From Chloroflexota bacterium (lineage in GTDB: Bacteria; Chloroflexota; Dehalococcoidia; Bin125), in assembly GCA_028875225.1 (NCBI GenBank), contig JAPPFB010000029.1:31983-95982 (forward strand): a DNA stretch of 64,000 nt, read 5' to 3'. Positions 49,118-57,479 of this stretch are shown piece by piece. The number at the start of each line of letters is the position of its first letter. Position 1 is the first letter of the stretch. The translations under genes were made by a program, and so were the position numbers. The notes below the pieces were generated by a model. The model did not search any database and was not told the DNA's origin. It worked only from the letters and a program-made list of their open reading frames with translations.

Positions 49118-50734
49118 ATGACCCAACCCCGCGAGACCCAGGTCCTCGTCATCGGCGGCAGCCTGATCGGCCTCACCTCATCCTTGCTGCTCTCCAGCCT
49201 CGGCATCGAGCACGTCCTCGTCGACCGCCGACCGCACACCAGCGACCATCCGCGCGCCCGCCTCTACGACCGCCGCACGATGGAGCTGCTACGCCGTTTC
49301 GGCGTCCACCGTGAGGTTGAGGCGACCGGCATCGGCGACCTCTGGACCCGCCAGAACCGCTGGATTCACAGTCTCACCGGACCTCAGATCGCCAAGGTGC
49401 CGACCGAGTCGTTCCAGATGGCGTCGGTCGACTACAGCCCCAGCATGCCGGTCATGGGCGCGCAGGACCTGATCGAGGAAACGCTCTGGAAGGCCGCGCG
49501 CGTGCAACCGACGGCGGATGTGCGCTTTCACACCATCGCCGAAGACCTGGAGCAGGACGCCGACGGCTGCAGCGCCAATCTGCGCGATCGCGACACCGAC
49601 CAGGTTGAGCAAATCCGCGCCCGATACGTCGTCGCCGCCGACGGCGTGAACAGCGCCACGCGCGAGCTGATCGGCTGCCCGCTCGACGGGCCGACGTTCG
49701 ATGTCTACATGCAGGACATCCTCTTTCAGGCCGATCTCTCGCGCTGGGTCGGCAACCGCGTCGGCGGACTGCTGTTCATGCTGACCCGCTACGGCATGGG
49801 TGTGTACCAGCCGATGGACGGCGCGCTGCGCTGGCGCGTCCAGCTGCCCAACTGGGATCCCGAGCGCGGCGACCTGCCCGTCGAGACGGCGCGCGACTAC
49901 ATCGTCGAGGCGGTCGGCGTGGACGCCTCCGAGCTCGACCTCGAGATCCAGAGCATCAGGCCCTGGCGCTTCATCGCCGGCCTCTCCAAGCACTTCTCCA
50001 ACGGACGCATTTTCCTCGCCGGCGACGCGGCCCATGCCTTCATCCCCACGGGTGGCATGGGCAGCAACACCGGATTCTCCGGCGCCCACAATCTGATCTG
50101 GAAGCTGGCCTACACGCTGCAGGGGCACGCGCCCGCCACGCTGCTTGACACCTATGAGCAGGAGCACCGCCCGGTCGCCGAACACCGGGTCGCGCTCAGC
50201 ATCGAGAACGGACAGTTGGCCGCAAACATCGTCCGCACCTACATGAGCGGCGGCGACATGGCCGAAGCCGAACGCAACTGCCATCAGTACGGCAGCTACG
50301 AAGGCATGATCATGGCCTACGAGTACGAGTCGCCCCTCTGCCAGGCCGAGACTGAGCCGCCGCCGGCGGTCGAGAACGAACACCGCGACTTCGTTCCGGT
50401 CGTCCGAGGCGGCCGCCGCGCCCCCCACGCCTGGCTCGATCCGCACCGAACCGTCTCGACGCTGGACTGGTTCGGCGCCGACTACGTCGTCATGCTCTGC
50501 CCCGGCGACCAGGCCGTGCAGGCGGATTGGCGTTCGGCCGTCGACGCCCGTCGAGCCCGCGGCTTCCCAATCCGCGTCGAGCCGATGCGACACGCCGCCA
50601 ACACGCCCTACGCCGACTCGCAGGCCGTCGTCGTCCGACCCGACGGCGTCGTCGCCGCGCACACCGCTGCCGACGATCCGCGCTCACCGACCGAGGTGCT
50701 GGATCGCTATCTCACAACCAGCAGCGCCTCCTAG
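49118..50734 (+). CDS. FAD-dependent aromatic-ring hydroxylase (PHBH/MhpA-like)
   Basis: 538 residues. The FAD beta-alpha-beta is QVLVIGGSLIGLTSSLLLSS, the DG motif region is ARYVVAADGVNSATRELIG, and the GD motif is FLAGDAAHAFIPTGGMGSNTG. A C-terminal thioredoxin-like tail starts after about 400 residues. Group A monooxygenases of this type use NAD(P)H to hydroxylate phenolic compounds; the specific ring substrate is unknown. ATG 49118 follows GGAG at seven bases. It is followed by a gene of a different type. Confidence 0.9.
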   Translation: MTQPRETQVLVIGGSLIGLTSSLLLSSLGIEHVLVDRRPHTSDHPRARLYDRRTMELLRRFGVHREVEATGIGDLWTRQNRWIHSLTGPQIAKVPTESFQMASVDYSPSMPVMGAQDLIEETLWKAARVQPTADVRFHTIAEDLEQDADGCSANLRDRDTDQVEQIRARYVVAADGVNSATRELIGCPLDGPTFDVYMQDILFQADLSRWVGNRVGGLLFMLTRYGMGVYQPMDGALRWRVQLPNWDPERGDLPVETARDYIVEAVGVDASELDLEIQSIRPWRFIAGLSKHFSNGRIFLAGDAAHAFIPTGGMGSNTGFSGAHNLIWKLAYTLQGHAPATLLDTYEQEHRPVAEHRVALSIENGQLAANIVRTYMSGGDMAEAERNCHQYGSYEGMIMAYEYESPLCQAETEPPPAVENEHRDFVPVVRGGRRAPHAWLDPHRTVSTLDWFGADYVVMLCPGDQAVQADWRSAVDARRARGFPIRVEPMRHAANTPYADSQAVVVRPDGVVAAHTAADDPRSPTEVLDRYLTTSSAS

Positions 50735-50800
50735 TCCCGTCATTCCGCTCTCACACCCCTCTGCCACCCACGACACTCCGACCTGGGCATCTCATCGAGA

Positions 50801-50812
50801 GAACATATGTAC
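50801..50812. promoter_or_regulatory. Partial-palindrome box GAACATATGTAC
   Basis: One base from GAAC-ATAT-GTTC, the consensus-like LexA box of many Gram-positive bacteria, 37 bases before the start of the HTH/repeat protein. Similar boxes lie at 3737-3748 and 22312-22323. Confidence 0.4.
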
Positions 50813-50848
50813 TGTATCTGCAATGCCATTTCACGCCCAGGAGGTCAC

Positions 50849-52621
50849 ATGCCGTTCCCCAACTATCCCGACCCGGCCCAGCGCGCCCTCATGCTCGAGG
50901 CGCACCTGCTCCGATTACAGGGTCTCACCTATCGCCAGATCGGCCAGCGCATGGACCGCTCCGTCTCCACGGTGCACAGCTACGTGCACGATTTCGAACA
51001 GTTCCGGACCGACGTCATCGCCGAACTGGCCGCCGACCAGATCGTCGCCCACCTGGTCCACCTCGCCGATCTCGACGACCCGCATCACGACCGCCGTCTC
51101 CTCGACATCCGCGAACTGCGTCTGCTGCTGACCGCGCTCCCCACGATCCGCCACGGTGAGATGGTGCGCACGATGGAAATACTCCAGTCGGGAGTGACAA
51201 TCGACCGCTACGGCAATCGCTTCCCCAAACCCGATCGCAGGTACCCGGCTACCCCGGAAGAACTCGCCCAGGCCGAACAGGCCCCACGCCCGTCGGACCG
51301 CCTACAACCGGACCAACCACTCGCCTACCTGCCCGAACCCGCCCGAACACAGCCGAACGCATCCGAACCCCCACAACCCGCCGCCCCGCGCCCCGACGCG
51401 GGGCCCAGACCGCCCACCGCAACCAACGGCGCCTCAGCCTCCACATCCCAAACCCCGCTGCCCTCCGCCCGCATAACCCAACCCGCCCGAACACAGCCGA
51501 ACGCACCCGAACCCCCACAACCCGACGCCCCGCGCCCCGACGCGGGGCCCAGGCCGCCCTCCGCAAGCAACGGCGCCTCAGTCCCCACACCCCAAACCCC
51601 GCTGCCCTCCGCCCACATAACCCAACCCGCCCGAACACAGCCGAACGCACCCGAACCCCCACAACCCGACGCCCCGCGCCCCGACGCGGGGCCCAGGCCG
51701 CCCTCCGCAAGCAACGGCGCCTCAGTCCCCACACCCCAAACCCCGCTGCCCTCCGCCCACATAACCCAACCCGCCCGAACACAGCCGATCGCACCCGAAC
51801 CCCCACACTCCGACGCCCCGCGCCCCGACGCGGGGCCCAGGCCGCCCACCGCAGCCAACGGCGCCTCAGTCCCCACACCCCAGACCCCGCTGCCCTCCGC
51901 CGATCGCTCCGAACCTGACCGAACAACTCCGAACGCATCCGAACAGGAAGCCCCCGCATTCCCCCACCCCGACGCCCCGCGCCCCGACGCGGGGCCCAGG
52001 CCGCCCACCGCAAGCAACGGCGCCTCAGTCCCCACACCCCAAACCCCGCTGCCCTCCGCCGATCGCTCCGAACCTGACCGAACAACTCCGAACGCATCCG
52101 AACAGGAAGCCCCCGCATTCCCCCACCCCGACGCCCCGCGCCCCGACGCGGGGCCCAGGCCGCCCACCGCAAGCAACGGCGCCTCAGTCCCCACACCCCA
52201 AACCCCGCAGCCCTCCGCCTACACATCCCAACCCGCCCGAACACAGCCGAACGCATCCGAACAGGAAATCGCCTCAACCCCTGCCCACAACGGCAGATCG
52301 CCCACAGCCAACCGAAAATCCGCCCCGCCCGAACCGCTCGACAGCTTGATCAGCGAAACCCTTGAACTGTTCCCACATCTCAAGGGCCAATCCGATCAGC
52401 AGATTCTCAACGCGCTGGAACAGTTCACAGACCCCCGTGCCGGGTCATCCCCGTTAGACTTCGCTCATGGGACCCCGACTGATCAAGGCGCTGACCCGAT
52501 TCCAGCAGCCGGTGTTCACGCTGATGCGAGGCCGGATGCAGGGGCCGCCCACGCTCCGGCTCTGGACCACCGGACGCAAGTCGGGGCGCGAGCGATCGGT
52601 CTTGCTGCTCTACCTGGATGA
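50849..52621 (+). CDS. HTH protein with long in-frame Pro-rich tandem repeats
   Basis: 590 residues from ATG 50849, with AGGAGG four bases upstream. Residues about 26-48 form a sigma-like helix-turn-helix (GLTYRQIGQRMDRSVSTVH), and the N-terminal 150 residues are an ordinary soluble domain. Residues about 165-472 are a Pro/Ala-rich repeat region with 48- and 53-residue units (DAPRPDAGPRPP...). A helical stretch (LDSLISETLELFPHLKG, ILNALEQF) follows. The last 50 residues overlap the next gene by 155 bases and are of foreign frame character, so a frameshift near a CCCCC run at about 52430 is likely; a one-base deletion there would end the protein at 52456. No family recognised; DNA binding is inferred. 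Confidence 0.7.
   Translation: MPFPNYPDPAQRALMLEAHLLRLQGLTYRQIGQRMDRSVSTVHSYVHDFEQFRTDVIAELAADQIVAHLVHLADLDDPHHDRRLLDIRELRLLLTALPTIRHGEMVRTMEILQSGVTIDRYGNRFPKPDRRYPATPEELAQAEQAPRPSDRLQPDQPLAYLPEPARTQPNASEPPQPAAPRPDAGPRPPTATNGASASTSQTPLPSARITQPARTQPNAPEPPQPDAPRPDAGPRPPSASNGASVPTPQTPLPSAHITQPARTQPNAPEPPQPDAPRPDAGPRPPSASNGASVPTPQTPLPSAHITQPARTQPIAPEPPHSDAPRPDAGPRPPTAANGASVPTPQTPLPSADRSEPDRTTPNASEQEAPAFPHPDAPRPDAGPRPPTASNGASVPTPQTPLPSADRSEPDRTTPNASEQEAPAFPHPDAPRPDAGPRPPTASNGASVPTPQTPQPSAYTSQPARTQPNASEQEIASTPAHNGRSPTANRKSAPPEPLDSLISETLELFPHLKGQSDQQILNALEQFTDPRAGSSPLDFAHGTPTDQGADPIPAAGVHADARPDAGAAHAPALDHRTQVGARAIGLAALPG
51334..52265 (+). repeat. Higher-order tandem repeat: 144-bp and 159-bp units with CGAAC decamers and GC hairpins
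   Basis: The GC palindrome GCCCCGCG-CCCCGA-CGCGGGGC occurs six times, beginning at 51383, 51527, 51671, 51815, 51974 and 52133: three intervals of 144 and two of 159 bases, all multiples of three. Between them CGAAC recurs at 10-base steps (for example 51334, 51344, 51354, 51364, and 51910, 51920, 51930, 51940). Adjacent units are nearly identical even at synonymous positions, indicating recent amplification. Confidence 0.8.
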
Positions 52622-52880
52622 CGGTCCTCGGGTCATCATCGTGGCCTCATTCGGCGGACACTCCGACCACCCTGAGTGGTGGAAAAACCTGCTGGCCGAG
52701 CCCTCGTGCCGAATCTGGTCGGCGAAACGCGGCGCCGAGTCGATGGTCGCCTCCGAGCTGGAGGGCGACGAGCGCGAAGCGCTCTGGGAGCGCCTGATCT
52801 CGATGTACTCGCCCTACGCCGGCTACCAGGAGAAGACGACCCGCCGGATTCCGCTCGTGGCCCTGAGTCCGGCGGAGTGA
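52467..52880 (+). CDS. Deazaflavin (F420)-dependent nitroreductase family (DUF385/Ddn-like)
   Basis: 137 residues, the usual size. The family's signature is the N-terminal PTLRLWTTGRKSGRERSVLLLYLDDG, then VASFGGHSDHPEWWKNLLAEPSCRI and a C-terminal SMYSPYAGYQEKTTRRIPLV. Ddn-type proteins bind F420H2 or other flavins. The 5' end overlaps the preceding long ORF; no ribosome site precedes ATG 52467. Confidence 0.88.
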   Translation: MGPRLIKALTRFQQPVFTLMRGRMQGPPTLRLWTTGRKSGRERSVLLLYLDDGPRVIIVASFGGHSDHPEWWKNLLAEPSCRIWSAKRGAESMVASELEGDEREALWERLISMYSPYAGYQEKTTRRIPLVALSPAE

Positions 52881-52937
52881 GTCCTGCTGGTACGCTTGTC
52901 ATAACTGTGGATCGAAGTTGCGCCGGCGGCGCATAGT

Positions 52938-54581
52938 GTGGTGGACCGTTTGAGTTTCTTTCGACGACTGTTGGGCAACTCCTCCGAATCGACGGCAGCC
53001 CCCGTCACTCCATCACCACCTCCTGCTCCATCACCCCCTTCGAGTTCCTCCAACGGCGCGAATGGCCCAAATCGCACAGCGCCGCCCGACGGCCGGCCGC
53101 GCCGGCGGCGGCGCAAGCGCAAGCCACGCGCGGCTACTGCAGCGCAAACCTCGAGCGCGGCAACTGCAGCGCAGACCTCTAGCGCGGCTACTGCAGCGCA
53201 AACCTCAAGCGCGGCTACTGCAGCGCAAGCCTCGAGCTCGGCGAGCGGTTCAGCATCGCCAACCGCTGCTGTATCGAATCACGCACCGGCCCACGACGCA
53301 CCTCGACAACAGAAGCGGCGGCGCAATCGGCGGCGCCGTTCAAGTGGAGCCGGCGGAGGACCGCCCGCGCCGCAGAGCGCCACGCAGAAGGCGCTGCTCT
53401 CCGGCGGCTACAAGCTGCCCGCGCTGGATGAACTGGACCAGGTCTCGTCCGATGACTGGCCGCCGTCATTCTCGGCGTTGAACCTCTCGGATCGAATGCT
53501 CTCCGCCCTGACCGCGCTCAGGTTCGAAGAGCCGACGCCGATTCAGGAGCAGTCAATCCCTCTGCTCATGAACGGCCACGACGTGGTCGGCCAGGCGCAG
53601 ACCGGCACCGGCAAGACCGTCGCCTTCGGCCTACCGGCGGTCGAAGTCTGCGATCCCGAGTTGGGTGAATGCCAGGCCATTGTGCTCACCCCAACCAGGG
53701 AGTTGGCCCAGCAGGTCGGATCGGTCCTCGACTTCTTCGCGCGGGCCGCCGGGCTTGAGGCGACCGTCTTGATGGGCGGCCGCCGTCTGTCGGACGACTT
53801 CGCCAACCTCGAGCGCCAACCGCAGATCGTCGTTGGCACGCCGGGACGAGTCATCGACCACCTCGAACGCCGAACCCTGCGTCTGAACCGCGCGCGCATG
53901 GCGGTGCTCGACGAGGCCGACCGGATGCTCGACATCGGCTTCTACCCCGACATGCGCCGCATCCTCCGCCGCTGTCCCGATGACCGCCAGACCGCCCTCT
54001 TCTCCGCCACCATTCCGACGCCGATCAAATCGCTCATCCATCAGTTCATGCACGACCCGGAGCACGTCCACATCGCACCGGAAGTCGCAACCGCCGAGGG
54101 CATCTACCAGCGCTACTACGAGGTCGCCGACCGCGACAAGATCCGCGCCGTCGAGGAGCTGTTGCCCGAACTCTCGGGCCGAACCCTGGTGTTCTGCAAC
54201 ATGAAGGTCACCGTCGACCGCCTCGTCCGCCGGCTCCTGGATCGGGGCCTCAACGCCGACGCGATCCACGGAGATCGAGACCAGCGCAAGCGCGACCGGG
54301 TCATGGGCCAGTTCCGTTCAGGCGACCTGCAGTTCCTGATCGCGACCGATGTCGCCGCCCGCGGACTCGACATTCCCGACGTCCAGCACGTCGTCAACTT
54401 CGACCTCCCCCAGACCGCCGAGGACTACGTCCACCGCGTCGGCCGCACCGGCCGCGCCGGCGCCGAGGGCTCCGCCATCTCCTTCGTCGGCGAATGGGAC
54501 TTCGATCAGCTCGAGAAAATCCTCAAGCTCGTCGGCGACGACCTCCAGCGCGGCGAACTGGAGCTTTACTCGTCCGGCTAG
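52938..54581 (+). CDS. DEAD-box RNA helicase with disordered basic N-terminus
   Basis: 547 residues from GTG 52938. The first 150 residues are Ala/Ser/Arg/Pro rich and contain a four-fold AATAAQTSS repeat (53130-53237) and basic RRRRKRKP clusters, likely disordered and RNA-binding. The helicase core has the Q motif (RFEEPTPIQEQSI), motif I AQTGTGKT, Ia PTRELAQQ, II DEAD (VLDEADRMLD), III SAT, and the C-half with ATDVAARGLDIPDV and HRVGRTGRAG. Such proteins remodel RNA in cold stress, decay or ribosome assembly. No promoter or start-site signal is strong; GTG 52941 is an alternative. Confidence 0.93.
   Translation: MVDRLSFFRRLLGNSSESTAAPVTPSPPPAPSPPSSSSNGANGPNRTAPPDGRPRRRRRKRKPRAATAAQTSSAATAAQTSSAATAAQTSSAATAAQASSSASGSASPTAAVSNHAPAHDAPRQQKRRRNRRRRSSGAGGGPPAPQSATQKALLSGGYKLPALDELDQVSSDDWPPSFSALNLSDRMLSALTALRFEEPTPIQEQSIPLLMNGHDVVGQAQTGTGKTVAFGLPAVEVCDPELGECQAIVLTPTRELAQQVGSVLDFFARAAGLEATVLMGGRRLSDDFANLERQPQIVVGTPGRVIDHLERRTLRLNRARMAVLDEADRMLDIGFYPDMRRILRRCPDDRQTALFSATIPTPIKSLIHQFMHDPEHVHIAPEVATAEGIYQRYYEVADRDKIRAVEELLPELSGRTLVFCNMKVTVDRLVRRLLDRGLNADAIHGDRDQRKRDRVMGQFRSGDLQFLIATDVAARGLDIPDVQHVVNFDLPQTAEDYVHRVGRTGRAGAEGSAISFVGEWDFDQLEKILKLVGDDLQRGELELYSSG
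53130..53237 (+). repeat. Four 27-bp in-frame tandem repeats
   Basis: Units with GCGGCTACTGCAGCGCAAAC followed by CTCGAGC and close variants, at 53130, 53157, 53184 and 53211. Each codes for AATAAQTSS in the helicase N-terminus. Confidence 0.85.
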
Positions 54582-55375
54582 TGAATCTGCCAGCCCGAGT
54601 GCTGCCACATCCGCCGAGCCTCTCCGTGGATGTTGGGTCGAGCCGCAATCAACCCCTTCACCGACGGCTCCGCCTGGTTGAACTGCAACGGCCGACCGTC
54701 GATGTCGGTCACCGTCGCGCCGGCCGCACCGAGCAGCGCCGCGCCGGCGGCCAGGTCCCACTCACTGCGCCGACCCGGCGTGAACACCAGGCACCCCTTG
54801 CCCGTCGCCAGCAGCGCCATCCGGTATGCAATCGACCCAACCGGCATCACCTTGGTCCCGTCGGGCACCGGCGGCAAGTCGCCGTAGTGCCACTCGCCCC
54901 GCCCAACCAGCATGTAACTCTCCTCCAGGGCCTGCGCGTCCTCAAGCTGGAAACGCTCGTCGGCGGAGTCCACGGTCGCCGCGAACATCTCATCCGCATC
55001 CGGGTTGTAGACCACGCCCAACACCGCCTGACCGTTGAGCGCCAGCGCAATCGAAACGGCATATTCTGGGACGCCCTGGAGGAACTCGCGCGTGCCGTCG
55101 AGCGGATCCACGATCCAGACTCGTCGGTGCAGCAGCCGTTCGCGGTCGTCGTGCGCCTCCTCCGAGAGCCAGGCGTCCTCGGGGAATGCCGTCAAGATGG
55201 TGTCGCGAATAGCGGCGTCCACCTCGATGTCCGCCTCAGAGACGATTTCGTAAGCGCGGCCGCGAAGCGGCTCGCTCTGCTTCCAGCCGTAGCGGGCGCC
55301 CGACTGCTGGAAGCGCTGCAGAATCTCGCCGCCGCGCCGGGCAGCCTCCTGGGCGGCCTCAAGCTCTGCAGTCAG
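54578..55375 (-). CDS. Inositol-monophosphatase-family phosphatase (start uncertain)
   Basis: Core motifs are WLSEEAHDD (metal-ligand Glu), WIVDPLDGT, and EWDLAAGAALLGAAGA, the family's three signatures; the enzyme acts on inositol-phosphate-like or histidinol-phosphate substrates. The ORF bounded by conventional start codons begins only at GTG 55222, which would remove the first about 50 residues. The upstream frame is open and clearly homologous (AARRGGEILQRFQQSGARYGWK ... EIVSEADIEVDAAIRDT) back to CTG 55375, but contains no ATG, GTG or TTG there. Either CTG (or another rare codon) is used, or the assembly has an error. I set the start at 55375 on that basis. The stop overlaps the helicase stop. 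Confidence 0.8.
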   Translation of the reverse strand: MTAELEAAQEAARRGGEILQRFQQSGARYGWKQSEPLRGRAYEIVSEADIEVDAAIRDTILTAFPEDAWLSEEAHDDRERLLHRRVWIVDPLDGTREFLQGVPEYAVSIALALNGQAVLGVVYNPDADEMFAATVDSADERFQLEDAQALEESYMLVGRGEWHYGDLPPVPDGTKVMPVGSIAYRMALLATGKGCLVFTPGRRSEWDLAAGAALLGAAGATVTDIDGRPLQFNQAEPSVKGLIAARPNIHGEARRMWQHSGWQIH

Positions 55376-55398
55376 GTCAGGTGCAGATAAAGAATTGA

Positions 55399-56367
55399 TT
55401 AGAAGCCCGCTTGCTTGTCGACCTCGCCGACGAGTTCCCGGTTGCCTCGGTAGCGCCGCAGGTTCTCGCAGAAGCGCTCCAGGTTGCGACCGGCACGCAG
55501 CTGCGAGGCGCCGGCCGTGTGCGGCGTCATCACGATGCTCTCAATGTCGAAGACTCGGTGGTCGCTCGGCAGCGGTTCGCCTTCGACCACATCGAGCGCC
55601 GCCCCGCGCAGGTGCCCCGATTCAACGGCGTCAATCAACGCCTCCAGCTCGATGATCTCGCCCCGCGTGACGTTCACCACCACCGATCCGGGCTTCATCC
55701 TGGCGAACGTGTCGGCGTTGAACAGGTGTCGCGTCTCGGCGGTCAGAGGCGTGCAGACGGCGACGATGTCCGACTTCTCCAGCAGCGTGTCGAGCTGGTT
55801 CATGTGCCCCACGACCGGAACGATCGGCGTGCCGCGCACGGCGACGGCGTCAACGGCGCGGACGTTCATGCCGAAGCCGTTGGCCCGCTCGGAAATGGCC
55901 CGTCCGGTGCCGCCGAAGCCGACGATGCCCATCGTCAGTCCAGAGAGCTCGAAGGCCGCGCGGCGCATCGGCACACGGCCGCCCCAGGCCTCCCCCTTGA
56001 GCGTCATCGCCGGCTTGAGCGACCGAGCCAGCGCGAGCAGGAGCGCAAAGGCGTGATCGGCCAGGTGAGGTCCGACGAGGCCCTTCTCGCCGGTCAGAGG
56101 AATGTCGGCATTCTTGAACTCGTCAAACAGGTAGCCGTCGACGCCGGAAGCGGTGGCGTGGACCCACTTGAGCTGCTTGGCCTCGGCAAACAGGTCCGGA
56201 GTGAGGTAGCCGAGCAGCACCTCGGCGTCTGCGATCATCTCCATCGCATCTTCGCGGTTGTTGGCCACCACGACGTCGGCCTCAGGTCCGGCGGCGGCGC
56301 GAATCATCTCGAGTTGCGCCTCGGAGACTTCGGGCAAGGTGAGTCCGGGCATCACGAGTACGCGCAT
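55399..56367 (-). CDS. D-2-hydroxyacid dehydrogenase (NAD-binding, SerA/phosphoglycerate-dehydrogenase-like)
   Basis: 322 residues. The NAD-binding core has TMGIVGFGGTGRAISE, catalytic Arg in VVNVTRGEIIELEALI, Glu in DVVEGEPLP and His in MTPHTAG. The N- and C-terminal parts form the split catalytic domain. Family members reduce 2-keto acids to D-2-hydroxy acids or the reverse. Same strand as the phosphatase gene, which follows it by 23 bases and whose start is unusual. Confidence 0.92.
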   Translation of the reverse strand: MRVLVMPGLTLPEVSEAQLEMIRAAAGPEADVVVANNREDAMEMIADAEVLLGYLTPDLFAEAKQLKWVHATASGVDGYLFDEFKNADIPLTGEKGLVGPHLADHAFALLLALARSLKPAMTLKGEAWGGRVPMRRAAFELSGLTMGIVGFGGTGRAISERANGFGMNVRAVDAVAVRGTPIVPVVGHMNQLDTLLEKSDIVAVCTPLTAETRHLFNADTFARMKPGSVVVNVTRGEIIELEALIDAVESGHLRGAALDVVEGEPLPSDHRVFDIESIVMTPHTAGASQLRAGRNLERFCENLRRYRGNRELVGEVDKQAGF

Positions 56368-56498
56368 GGGTTGTCCGCTCCTGAGTCCAGCTGGGGCGCG
56401 ACCGGTGAGCGCCAGCGGTCAGACTACCACCGGCGGTGGCTCGCCAAGGCGGTCGTAGACTGGCTCGCGAATCCGGCTACCGCAAAAGGGGACTGAGC

Positions 56499-57431
56499 AT
56501 GGCTGACGTGCAGTTTGGGGCGCAGGTCTCGGCGTATCTGACCTCGTGGGACGAAATCCGCGCAGTCGCGCAGACGATGGACGCGGGGCGCTACGACTCG
56601 ATCTGGTTCGCCGATCACTTCGTCCCGCCGAACCGCGGCAAAGAGGTCGAGGGACGGGAGGCGTTCGAATCGTTCTCGCTCGCGGCGGCCGTCGCGGTGG
56701 CCACGGAGACGCTGCGGATTGGTCACCTGGTGCTGGGCAACACCTACCGAAATCCCGGCCTGGTAGCGAAGATCGCGGGATCGGTGGACCACATCTCGCA
56801 TGGACGCTTTACGCTCGGCATCGGCGCGTCATGGTTCCTGCGCGAGCACCAGGCCTACGGCTGGGACTTCCCGCCGATGAAGGAACGCCAGGATCGGTTC
56901 GAAGAAGCGTGCAAGATGCTGCGCAGCATCATCCATAACGACGGCGCCAGGGTGACATTCAACGGGCAATACTATTCGCTCGACGACGCGCCGCTGTCGC
57001 CGGGAAGCTACAACAGCCCGATACCGATCCTCGTCGGCGGCACCGGACCAAAGAGAACGTTAAGAACGCTCGCGTTGTACGGTGACATCATGAACCTTGA
57101 CGGCTGGGCCGGCCGCGGCATGTCAGTGGAATTACTGAAGGAGAAGGTTGACATTCTTCATGCGCATTGCGAGGTCGTCGGCAGGGATCCATCGGAGATT
57201 AAGATCACGGCGTTGATGCCATGTCTGCTGACGGATGATGAAGCGGCCGCGAAAGAGTGGGAAGAACGGATCGGCCCCGGCACGTTAAACGGAAGTGCGG
57301 ACAAGATCGCGCAACGTATCGGAGAGTTCATCGACTTTGGAATCGACGAGATCATGTTTGGAAGACGCGGCGACAACGATCCTGAGTACTTCCAGCGTCT
57401 GGATGACGAAGTCATCGCTCAGTTCCGATAG
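56499..57431 (+). CDS. LLM-class flavin-dependent oxidoreductase
   Basis: 310 residues, a TIM-barrel luciferase-like protein. Signatures are VQFGAQVSAYLTSWDEI, YDSIWFADHFVPP, LGNTYRNPGLVAKIAGSVDHIS and RFTLGIGASWFLREH, and the C-terminal IGEFIDFGIDEIMFG. It uses FMN or F420; the reaction is unknown. ATG 56499 follows AAAGGGG with good spacing (an in-frame start at 56436 is less likely). It precedes an aldo/keto reductase on the same strand by about 48 bases. Confidence 0.92.
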   Translation: MADVQFGAQVSAYLTSWDEIRAVAQTMDAGRYDSIWFADHFVPPNRGKEVEGREAFESFSLAAAVAVATETLRIGHLVLGNTYRNPGLVAKIAGSVDHISHGRFTLGIGASWFLREHQAYGWDFPPMKERQDRFEEACKMLRSIIHNDGARVTFNGQYYSLDDAPLSPGSYNSPIPILVGGTGPKRTLRTLALYGDIMNLDGWAGRGMSVELLKEKVDILHAHCEVVGRDPSEIKITALMPCLLTDDEAAAKEWEERIGPGTLNGSADKIAQRIGEFIDFGIDEIMFGRRGDNDPEYFQRLDDEVIAQFR

Positions 57432-57479
57432 GACCGATGCACAGTTGTAACTGACAAACTGCACACGAAGGGAATGACG

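Noticed and set aside
49289..50662. A 457-residue ORF on the minus strand opposite the FAD monooxygenase
   Set aside because: Antisense shadow in high-GC DNA; the plus strand has full flavoenzyme motifs.
51334..52265. Possible CRISPR array
   Set aside because: The units are 144-159 bp, near-identical along their whole length with no variable spacers, and lie in a reading frame; no cas genes are near.
51249..52277. Minus-strand ORFs of 342 and 289 residues opposite the Pro-rich repeat
   Set aside because: High-GC repeats keep several frames open; the plus frame has a ribosome site, an HTH domain and in-frame unit lengths.
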